This document shows, piece after piece, positions 56,801 to 64,000 of a stretch of DNA of 64,000 nucleotides (position 1 is the stretch's first letter; each line of letters begins with the position of its first letter). Location: NCBI GenBank assembly GCA_030867875.1, contig JAOWCC010000577.1, positions 143,646,344 through 143,710,343 on the forward strand, written 5' to 3'. A model generated the notes under the pieces. The model made no database searches. It was not told the origin of the DNA and worked only from the letters and a program-made list of their open reading frames with translations. Position numbers and translations under genes: made by a program. Origin of the DNA: Actinernus sp. WN-2022 (lineage: Eukaryota; Cnidaria; Anthozoa; Actiniaria; Actinernidae).

Positions 56801-59800
56801 CGCTCCCGCGGTATTTGTGTCAGAAATGAGACACGCGTCTGGCTGACAGTTCACGATTGACGGGGACTTTTATTATACAAGAATCTTGACTTTTTGACGC
56901 CTCTGGTACGCAGAGTATTTACCAAAACCATCTTACTGTACGTTTGTAAAACTGTTTGTCATGAATTCGAATTTGTCACGCGTTAATCCTGGTGAAAGAA
57001 AGGTTAAAATACAAAACTGTGCAATTGACACGTACGCTTGATCACGATATTTCGGATCACGATATTTCGATAACCTGGTCCGAATTTTCGTTTGACAATA
57101 AACGAAATATCGTCGAAATGTCGCTCGCAGGTTGGCGATATTTTGCCTTGGCATTAAAATTTTCGCGTATCTGATCGATTCTTAGTCGAAATTTCGAACG
57201 AAAAGTTGCCCGTTGAAATTTCGGCGACATTCGTAAGAACAAAGAGCGAAATTCGTCGAAATACGTTTGCATGACTTTTGCACAATACTGTAGGTACATT
57301 ACTTTTACCTGTACATTTGGAATATTTGTTAGATCTTCTGTTGTGAAGACTGACTTAAACTGGTCATTAAGGATATTTGCTTTCTCCTGGCTAGAACTAT
57401 AAAGCTTATTGTTAACTTTCAAGGGAGGAACACCTACACTATCTTGGCGCTACGACTTAATGTGCCTGCAGAATTTTTTGGGGTTTTCTTTTACATTTTC
57501 AGAAAGGATAGACAAAATATAATTATTCCTTGCTAGATTAATGCATTCTTTTGTCTTTCTACGATAGTCTTTAAATCTATTCCATGAGGTAGGAGTGTTC
57601 TTGCGTTTAGCATAATTATACAGTCGCTGCTTTTTCCTAGTCATACGACAGAGATTTCTATTAAACCAGGGGTTAGGTTTAAAAGGTCTTATTACTCTAG
57701 TGGGGAAGTGTTTTGCAGCTGAGAACATTAACATAATTTTATTCTTAAATTTAGCCCAGTTAGTTTCTATTGGTTGACACTCGGGGTCTGATTTAAGGAA
57801 ATTATTGCAGTCATTTACAAGGTCTTTCAGAAAATTGTTCTGGTTACCTTTTTTGTAGTCCATCACCTTTCTAGGCTTTTGCAGCAGATTGGCAGAAACA
57901 ATGTCATGATCACTGAATCCAGGTATAACTTGGACATCATTTACGAGTGAGGGTTTAGAAGTCAGAATCAGATCAAGAATATTTGCAATGGTATTGGTCG
58001 TACGAGTGGGCACATCAACGAGCTGACTCAGGTTGTAGTCATGCGGGATGTCCAAAAGTAGTTGACAGTGTTGGACATCACGACTGCCAGGTCTAACAGA
58101 CAGTTGATCCCAGTTGATATCAGGTAGGTTGAAGTTGTTTTTTGCCAAGGCTACAATTTTTTCAGGGATTTACCAAGTTCACACAAGAGAGAGATATCAG
58201 TTCCAGGAGGGCGATAGAAAGATCTGATAAAGGTTGAACAGCTTTCACGAGTATCATGAATTTCTGCCCAGATGATCTCACAATCTGTATCGGCATCGGG
58301 ATGATGAATAACAGTAAGGTTGTATTTAGTTGCTATAAGGACGCCACCTCCATGACAGTTGCGGTCTTAATATGAGTAACTACATAGTCACTTGAGAATT
58401 AAGAGTTCACTATTGCTAATTTCTGGACGAAAATGAGTCTCGGTGCCAATAATTATGTCCAGTTTATGTTCCTCAATCAAAGCCTCCAGGTTTCCAATCT
58501 TGTTTCCAATACCACGGATTTAATAATGGAATGTTTGTTTTGGGTAATCGTTTACACATTTTTGATTTTACCTTTGGTTTGGGGTGGGCAGGTACAGTAC
58601 TTGTTTGTGGGAAGAAACTAATGCAGAAGGTACGGGTGACTCAATTCCAGTTAAGCTACTAGAACTAGTATGCTTATATAGTAGGGCTAGATAATGCATT
58701 GGTGAACCAATAATAGGGCAGCTGCTGGAATCTGTGCCTAGGAAGCTGTTTTGGTCGGCAAAATCCAGCATGTCATTTAGGAGAAATGTGGAAGAGAAGT
58801 TTGGGAACAAACAAAATAATGTTACAGATCCACACAAGCTTAGAATTGTTTCCAAAGTTCATATAGGACTGGGCAGACATCGGGGTGCAGTTAACATGAA
58901 ACCACTTGAAACACTGTTCACATTCGATGGCTTTCTGATTGCATTTCACTTGATTATCGCATAGACCACATGGGGCCAGGGTTAATGTTAGAGCAGTCAC
59001 TAGCTATAATCAGCAGAATCATAATACAATGTTTCGGTGTAGACATATCGACAAGGCAGCAGCACTGCTGAAATAGACCCGTCTTTGAGCGGCGAAGGAA
59101 GTTCTCGATTAGAAGTGATTGGTTTGTATCGATCATCGTGAAGATATTTGGTTGGAAATCCAATGTGTTGCATGCTGCTATAGGTATTGGCGAGAACTCT
59201 ATAACATTGAAGCATGTGAAGAATAGGATGAGTAGCAGACTCCATCTATGCCATGAGGCCATTTTGGATCCAAGATGGTGGTCGAGGCCAGAAGACCATA
59301 GGAATATCGCGAATTCCAGATAACTTGACAGGATAGGGTCGATCAAAGCACAGAGCTCGGTAAATTAACACTGAAATAGTATCTTAAACTGGTAATGTAT
59401 CCAAATAAGATAATGTATCACATACGGCAATCCCAAAAAACTACGGAGCAGAACATACACACGTCCACGCGGCACGAGCACCGCTGACCACCCCTGTGGT
59501 ATTGTTGGTACGCTGTTGGTACAGTAAGTGGTTGGCAAGCTAACATATTTATGGTGCAACTTGTTCACTTTACCCATGTTGTTGTATCAGATAGAAAGGT
59601 GCCATGGAGAATCGACCCAGGCTTTTACTTATGGGTCAGGAAAGATCACATTTACACGATTTCAAACAAGCATAGAACAAAGTATTTACTGTAATTAAAC
59701 CAAAACTTTCTTCACAGAAGTACTCAAAACTTTTCGGAGGTTCATAGCTATAAAAATTACAAAAAGGGTTATAAGGCACTTTAACCAAGTAGCACAAACC

Positions 59801-62250
59801 TTTGCTCAGATGCCATTTTAGAGCAGTCTCTTTTTAAAATATTCTGCAGGCACAGCTTTGCCTAGGTACTTCATATATCGTTAAATGAAATGTCCCAAGC
59901 ACTAATATCTTATATTCTTGGTTTGTATTCGTTCTATTAGTTTTTATTTAACGATATATGAAGTATATCGTTAAATGAAATGTCCCAAGCACTAATATCT
60001 TATATTCGTGGTTTGTATTCGTTCTATTTGTTTTTATTTAACGATATATGAAGTACCTACCCAGCTTTTTGTTGTAAGGCTGCTGGATTATGTTGCTATT
60101 AGCAACTAAAAAATGCAAACTTGCAACCAAATGTTCATAACTTCGAGACCTGCACATGCACGCAGCAGGCTCACTTTTCTTTGAGTACATGTATGTTCCT
60201 TATAAAATTAATAATGGTTTAACTGAATTTACATGTACCTTATTTTTGTAGTGGAAGATTATCTGAGAACAGCAAAGGATAAACACGGTTACAATGTAGA
60301 GCAGGTATGCAAAGAAGTGTTGTGTTTGCTATGTGATGATTCACATGATATATACTACTGGTGTTCTAAAAATAATATATTTATGTTAAGATTACCAGAT
60401 ACCTTCAGGGTGCATTCCCATTGTAAAATAATTATGTAGCAACCTCGAAGAAACATTGTATATGCCTCGACCATATCTCATTTTAAAGCTCATAAACTTG
60501 GCTATGGGCCATTCCACAGTAATCACATGCATGATGTCAGTTGATTTCCACATTATATTCACAAAAGCAAAAACATGGGCAATGGCAAGGTTTGTTTAAG
60601 AAAAAATATGACAGATGACAAGAGGCGGCCCTCTAGTAAGACATACATGTAGGGCCTTGTACACAGAGTTGGTGTACACGAGCGTAACATAACATTCTAA
60701 TTCTACGTAGATACGTTTTATTATTTTTCTCAAAATCTAAATATCCTATAACCCTAGGACTTCATAAAATAAAACTTCAGTCTACATGTACATTGTAGGT
60801 GCACAGAAAAATGAGCAAAATACTTTCGAAAATGGTTTTATTTGGAAAAACAAACAAATTTGTTGGAATTCTGTCTGAAAAAGTTCGTCATTTTCCACCC
60901 GATTTTTACTCCACATTGCAATGATTTTTTATTGTTTAAGAAAGTGAAAGGTCTTTCTTGGAGTTACCACATAATATTTCTTGGTTTATAGTGTGCTGGA
61001 GTTTAACTGGAATGAACTTCATCGCATTGTGAATTAAGACGGTCGATCTGTGCAGATTTTAAGGCTGATTTTCATCGGATCACTAAGATAGCAAAATTTG
61101 CATAAAGCAATAATAGCATTTCTGACAAAGCCGAAAGAGACTATCCATTAAAAAAACATTCATTAATTGTTGAATATACATTTAAGTCATAATCTTGTCA
61201 TTCAATGTTAACACTCAAATTTAAGTGATAAAATGAATAGTTTCGCATTGATGTAAGTATATTTATTGGCAAAGTCAATAGCAAAAAGTGCAAAAAAGGC
61301 AAAAAGTGTAATGCAAAAAGTGCAAAAAATGTGCGATTTGCACGATCTGCGTGATTTGCGTGATTTGCATGATTTGCAAAATGGAGATTGTGCGTGCCGT
61401 AAGGCACAATTGGCGCGATGAAAATTCACTCTGAAATTGAGAGGTTTTGTTACACGCACTTCATAGGTACTTTAAGTCTATCAACTTACTAACAAAATAA
61501 TGACATGAAAGAATCAAGTGTTTCCTCTTGACTATATCACTCACAAGTTGCAAATTGATAAGGACCAGTGTCATAGACCCATTCGAAAAATGGCGTCCAA
61601 TTTAATTAACTATTGTTTATTACTGACTAGCCTCGCTTACACGTTCAAAAGCTTTTGTGTGTACTGACTAGCCTCGTGTTCACGTTACCAGGACAATAGC
61701 TTTTTAAATTGGACGCCATTTTTCGAATGGTTCTATGGAAGGGAAGTTAAAGAGGAGAAATATTGTCCAACAACAAAAATAACAATAAAATAGATAAAAA
61801 TGAAGGTTTTACGGTATCCCACTCACAAGGTGACCCATTGTTGACTGCTCCAGGTAAAATTGAAATTTAGAATTCATGATTGGTAACACAGTGGCTTAGT
61901 CAGTGAAAAAAAGTACCATAATATTTGGAAACTACAGTCTAGTCTAGATAGTGTGACAGTCTATTCTAGACAGAGAAGCTGGTTGCCATTTTATTCCATA
62001 TATGGTCCTTTTTATTTGCTGAATAATCCATTGCACTAAAGTGAAGTTTTACATTACACATTTCAACTCCCTTAAGTATACATGATTTGTATGTTTCTGT
62101 TACTACCCAAATAATATAATTATTTATTCCACTTGTTTAAGCCCTGAAGTCTGTTGTGTTTATTTTGTCAGGCTCTTGGGATGCTTTTCTGGCACAAGCA
62201 TAATGTTGACAAATCCTTAACTGATCTTTCAAATTTTACACCCTTTCCTG
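47695..62250 (+). CDS. RCOR: REST corepressor (CoREST), 5' part, spliced
   Basis: RCOR proteins scaffold LSD1/KDM1A and HDAC1/2 in the nucleus and stimulate nucleosome demethylation and deacetylation. Exons 47695-47839, 47924-47983, 52184-52258, 60252-60304 and 62172-62250 join in phase with GT-AG introns. The protein starts [10 protein letters not shown], has an acidic stretch (NDSDEE), then [12 protein letters not shown] of the ELM2 domain, [32 protein letters not shown] and [22 protein letters not shown], the last being close to human RCOR1 ([16 protein letters not shown]). The next segment (DEW..VEDK, SANT1), the LSD1-binding linker and SANT2 are not found before 64000, so the gene runs off the right edge. 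Paralogue number cannot be set; cnidarians are expected to have one ancestral type. Confidence 0.94.
47924..47983 (+). CDS. RCOR: RCOR exon 2, ELM2 core
   Basis: Acceptor ATTTTTCAG ends at 47923. The exon completes Glu and reads [19 protein letters not shown] before donor GTAAGA in phase 1. G-M-R-V-G-x-x-Y-Q-A is the start of the RCOR ELM2 domain (human GMRVGPQYQAVVP), which recruits HDAC1/2. Confidence 0.93.
47984..49690. other. RCOR intron 2, left part: nothing recognised
   Basis: AT-rich intron with no clear repeat. 48640-48840 is open on + but without family likeness. Confidence 0.4.
49700..49861 (+). mobile_element. 3' end of a CR1-like element with (TTA)n tail
   Basis: TTTTTAAGAAAAGTCTGAAG, ACTTACCTTTTTGG encodes the typical [14 protein letters not shown] end. 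A short 3' UTR ends in GTGCTATATAAATTTATTAT, then TTA repeats. Confidence 0.7.
49862..50955. other. RCOR intron 2: nothing recognised
   Basis: AT-rich with ACATGTAC-type palindromic words, common through the window. Confidence 0.4.
50962..51402. mobile_element. 440-base inverted-repeat element in RCOR intron 2
   Basis: AATCAGTGTCATTTCAAAGA, ACACCTATAAATC at the left is mirrored near 51362-51402. Inner GGGATTTTGCAGTCATGCA pairs with TGACTGCAAAATCCCATA. Confidence 0.65.
51901..51990. repeat. near-perfect palindrome of 90 bases
   Basis: GGGATGTATGAGAAAAGTTC, CCGGGATGTATC is followed almost at once by its exact complement; loop of about 2 bases. It lies about 190 bases before RCOR exon 3. Confidence 0.92.
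52184..52258 (+). CDS. RCOR: RCOR exon 3, ELM2
   Basis: Acceptor CTTTCAG ends at 52183. The exon reads [20 protein letters not shown], then ITDTK, plus one base of a Leu codon, before donor GTAAGT. It matches human RERDNLGMLVWSPNQNLSEAK. Confidence 0.92.
52259..53268. other. RCOR intron 3: simple repeats
   Basis: A run of 17 G at 52497-52513 and three GTGGTTGGTAA repeats at 52922-52957. AAAGTGAACAAGTTGCACCG at 52895 has an inverted partner at 59519-59577 and a looser one at 1880. Confidence 0.6.
53269..54237. mobile_element. piggyBac-like MITE with TTAA target duplication
   Basis: TTAA then CCCTTTCACTACTG at the left; CAGTAGCGAAAGGG then TTAA at the right. TTAA plus a CCCTTT end is the piggyBac pattern. 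The 961-base interior has no transposase. Confidence 0.85.
54289..55612 (-). pseudogene. CR1-like element: reverse transcriptase and C-terminus
   Basis: In order: [20 protein letters not shown], then shifted [40 protein letters not shown], then shifted [66 protein letters not shown] (catalytic FSDD in place of FADD) and [26 protein letters not shown]. The tail reads [28 protein letters not shown]. Frame breaks near 55470, 55290, 54805 and 54560. Confidence 0.88.
55613..57292. mobile_element. Tc1/mariner-like non-autonomous element, 1.68 kb
   Basis: TA then CAGTATTGTGCAAAAGTC at the left; GACTTTTGCACAATACTG then TA at the right. The TA target and CAGT..GCAAAAGTC ends are Tc1/mariner features. 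No transposase frame is visible. Both subterminal regions (55650-55920 and 57040-57260) are packed with AATTTCG and CGAAATT words. Confidence 0.82.
57293..57422 (-). pseudogene. CR1-like element: linker before RT, right of the insert
   Basis: [37 protein letters not shown] is the ADILNDYF..VFT-type segment that precedes RT. It breaks at 57292 where the TA-flanked element starts. Confidence 0.8.
57450..58560 (-). pseudogene. CR1-like element: APE-type endonuclease
   Basis: The minus strand reads [18 protein letters not shown] (catalytic Glu region), [37 protein letters not shown] and PGFSDHDIV (catalytic SDH). [20 protein letters not shown] and FCRHIKS follow. At least one stop lies near 58370 and the frame shifts near 58145. 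Confidence 0.85.
58773..59270 (-). pseudogene. CR1-like element: N-terminus and PHD-like finger
   Basis: [18 protein letters not shown] (about 59260) is a hydrophobic start. Then, in another frame, [36 protein letters not shown] and WIC give a Cys4-His-Cys3 PHD-type pattern, as found ahead of the endonuclease in many aquatic-animal CR1 elements. Confidence 0.7.
59350..59865. other. flank of the CR1-like element, no gene
   Basis: Contains the 59519-59577 inverted partner of 52893-52950; otherwise unremarkable RCOR intron. Confidence 0.45.
59866..60055. repeat. two tandem copies of a hairpin unit
   Basis: ATATCGTTAAATGAAATGTC, CCAAGCACTAATATCTTATA, GTTTTTATTTAACGATATAT occurs at 59873-59961 and 59967-60050. 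Unit ends are inverted repeats (TACTTCATATATCGTTAAAT). The pair ends about 200 bases before RCOR exon 4. Confidence 0.88.
60252..60304 (+). CDS. RCOR: RCOR exon 4, ELM2
   Basis: Acceptor TTTTTGTAG ends at 60251. With the split Leu the exon reads [18 protein letters not shown] and ends in phase 0 before donor GTATGC. It is a close match to human LDEYIAIAKEKHGYNMEQ. Confidence 0.95.
60305..61571. other. RCOR intron 4: 9-base tandem repeats
   Basis: 61280-61380 has GCAAAAAGT repeats and then a run of GATTTGCRT-type 9-base units. Nothing else recognised. Confidence 0.6.
61572..61737 (+). mobile_element. MITE, CATAGACCCATTCGAAAAAT family, copy 2
   Basis: TIRs CATAGACCCATTCGAAAAAT and its complement with one change. 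Internal CTGACTAGCCTCG occurs twice. The other copy is 44287-44446. Confidence 0.88.
62172..62250 (+). CDS. RCOR: RCOR exon 5
   Basis: Acceptor TTTGTCAG ends at 62171. The exon reads [20 protein letters not shown], then NFTPFP, plus one base, before donor GTAAGT. It is the best-conserved RCOR piece here. A MITE begins only 22 bases after the exon. Confidence 0.96.
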
Positions 62251-62271
62251 GTAAGTGGAATGCTGCAGTCA

Positions 62272-62588
62272 TAAGGCCCTTTGCAGCTACCAAATCACAT
62301 GGTTGTACTGGATGGCAAAAAATATCTGACTTTGTTTATTTAAAGGCCTTAATTGTACGAGATTGGTATTGCTATTAGCAAAACCTGTTTGTAAATTATT
62401 GCTATTTTCCACCTCCAATCAATTGTTGATCTTTCTAAAACTGCGTTTTTGAAGATACATGTAGCTTGCTCTCCAGAATCCATGGCAACGTCTTTCCCAT
62501 GGGGATCAGGAGCTGATCAATTCATTATTTTGTTAATGAAGTATTTTAAATATCAGCATGTGACTGTTTAAGCTGTGAAGGGGCTATT
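62272..62588 (+). mobile_element. MITE of the GGCCCTTTGCAGCT family, complete copy
   Basis: ATAAGGCCCTTTGCAGCT at the left and AGCTGTGAAGGGGCTAT at the right. It starts 22 bases after RCOR exon 5. Confidence 0.82.
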
Positions 62589-62589
62589 G

Positions 62590-63220
62590 CTTTATTAATT
62601 ATGCAATAAGAAATTGCTCTGGAATCCATATAAAGTTTACTGCTTTAATTGCATATTAATATTAATTGCTTTTAATTGCATATTAATATTAATTGATATA
62701 AGTGCTCATTGATATATATTCTGTTGCTATATGCAGCACTGTTGCTAATTGCTTGCTTGAGCACATGTGATTTTGACTTCTGGTTTTACGTGTGCCCGCC
62801 CGCCAGCCGTAGTTTTAATACTTTCAAATGTTTGTAAGTTTTGAATGAACGAAAGTGTTAAAAGTAGAAAGCATTAGCTGTGGTGAGTGTGAATGTTGCT
62901 GGAAAATGAAAAGCTTGGTTTATCAAGTGAAAGAAATACTTGACAAGAAACTCTATCAGACAATTTTGAAGGAATTGTTCAGGACTCGAAAGAAAATTAT
63001 TGTAGTTGAACCTAGAGAAAGGGAAATGATTATAATAATTTGTACCAAGCAACTCATAAAATAATTAACTGCAAGCATACTTCACATTCACACATCCAGC
63101 GTTGCCAACACAGTGAACTGATCATCAGGAAATTGCCGATGAATGGGAAAGCAAATTTGTCAGACTCTCAGATGTAGCTGAGCCCTTCTCACTATTCATT
63201 TGATAGATTGATAGAATGTC
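62590..63220. other. nothing recognised in RCOR intron 5
   Basis: Short ATTAATATTAATTG repeats at 62650-62695; no exon. Confidence 0.4.
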
Positions 63221-63433
63221 TACCTTATTACACTTAATTTTTGCGACATCAAATTTTCGCGATTTTGGATGGCCATATTTCGCGACACTTAATTTTCGCA
63301 ATTTTGTGAACTCAAAATGTTCATTAAACGCTTATATTTCACATTGAGCTTATATGCGTGGTCACTTAATTTTCGTGTCACTTTAATAAAAACGCAAAAT
63401 TAAAGTGATTCGAAAATTAAGTGTAATAAGGTA
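63221..63433. mobile_element. MITE, TIR TACCTTATTACACTTAATTT
   Basis: TACCTTATTACACTTAATTT at the left and AAATTAAGTGTAATAAGGTA at the right; about 213 bases, with TTTTCGCGA words inside. Confidence 0.88.
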
Positions 63434-64000
63434 AATAATATCTATAGTTGTCAAATACACAGAAGCTGAAAATGGCTTTCAGCGAGAACATGGCTTCAAA
63501 AAACACGAAGAAAACCACAGCTATCTCAATCCTCAAGCTACTAAAATCATGGTACAAAGAAAATTATGGAAACAAGAAAAAACTAAACCCAGGAACTAAA
63601 CAGTCACAGTTTTATCAAAGAAAGCAGCTTTTTTATTGTATGGGCTGAAAATTCAGCAATCACATACATGTACAACTGTATGTTGTTTGGCTTATAAAAT
63701 TGAGAATAATTATTATTATTATTGTAAACTTACAAGTTTGTTCATATTCTTCTATGTACATCTCTTTTTCTGTTGAATGTGTCAAGTCACTGTGATTTCG
63801 ACTGGCAGGTTTTCAACTCAAATCTTCCACAAACATGCACAATTTTGACTCCAGATTACATTCTTGGAATTTCTCATTTCTGGTTTTAAAAAATCCTAAA
63901 ATTTCCACACGTTTTCGCTAAAGACCAAACGTTTTCCTGCTGAAAATGTTATTGACCACATTTTCCTCAAAACTGAGCATGGTTTTGGAAACCGACAATA
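63434..64000. other. nothing recognised; RCOR SANT exon not reached
   Basis: (TTA)n at 63710-63724. The next RCOR segment (DEW..VEDK) is not present. Confidence 0.4.

Larger units (their letters stand above)
54289..59346 (-). mobile_element. CR1-like non-LTR retrotransposon, antisense in RCOR intron 3
   Basis: Reading leftward from about 59346: hydrophobic N-terminus, PHD-like zinc finger (about 58980-58820), endonuclease (about 58560-57850), linker, RT (about 55600-54600) and C-terminal domain to a stop at 54289. The RT start is split by the Tc1-like insert. Three or more frame breaks make it inactive. The near full length implies an insertion that was once complete. Confidence 0.87.

Noticed and set aside
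63448..63648. Open frame as the next RCOR exon
   Set aside because: KTTAISILKLLKSWYKENYG does not match the RCOR SANT region and no acceptor in the right phase was seen.

Overview
The window is eukaryotic DNA, AT-rich and almost entirely non-coding, with short exons split by GT-AG introns. I infer an anthozoan cnidarian, probably a stony coral. The reasons are the two animal genes found, the mix of BEL/Pao, CR1/L2-like and very abundant MITE-type elements, and a 28S rDNA fragment of metazoan type. No species can be named from the sequence alone.

Only two host genes are recognised, both on the + strand and both incomplete here. The first is DTD1 (D-aminoacyl-tRNA deacylase 1). Exons at 10624-10714, 20158-20257, 23133-23265, 25388-25488 and 29585-29740 join in phase and end in a stop; the first exon (about 15 codons) was not found. 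The second is an RCOR/CoREST gene. Exons at 47695-47839, 47924-47983, 52184-52258, 60252-60304 and 62172-62250 join in phase. They encode an acidic N-terminus, the ELM2 region and the helix before the first SANT domain; the SANT domains lie beyond the right edge.

The rest is largely transposon sequence. 980-4563 holds two adjacent fold-back elements, the first carrying a tandem copy of the 28S rRNA 5' end. 5413-8073 is a 2.7 kb element with long terminal inverted repeats (TIRs). The second DTD1 intron contains an antisense BEL/Pao retrotransposon (11395-19714). A second, internally deleted BEL/Pao element (12461-16019) interrupts its integrase zinc-finger region, and a small MITE interrupts that element's 3' LTR. 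20.4-31.4 kb is a dense field of palindromes and MITEs, including two clear nested insertions with intact target-site duplications (TTAA at 27966/28277; the 9-mer GGGCTGCCT at 30062/30550).

32507-34375 is an L2/CR1-like non-LTR element on +. 39400-42440 is a decayed non-LTR element broken by three MITEs. RCOR introns contain a TTAA-flanked piggyBac-like MITE (53269-54237) and an antisense CR1-like element (54289-59346), itself split by a 1.7 kb Tc1/mariner-like non-autonomous element (55613-57292).

I found no tRNA gene, CRISPR array or bacterial-style operon, and no convincing new multi-gene system. The most unusual items are the nested insertions that give a relative insertion order, the rDNA fragment in a fold-back element, the TIR element whose two arms encode nearly the same inward-facing N-terminal peptide, the donor-like sequences at the start of two DTD1 exons, and the repeated AAGATGGCGG (YY1-like) motif in several TIRs.
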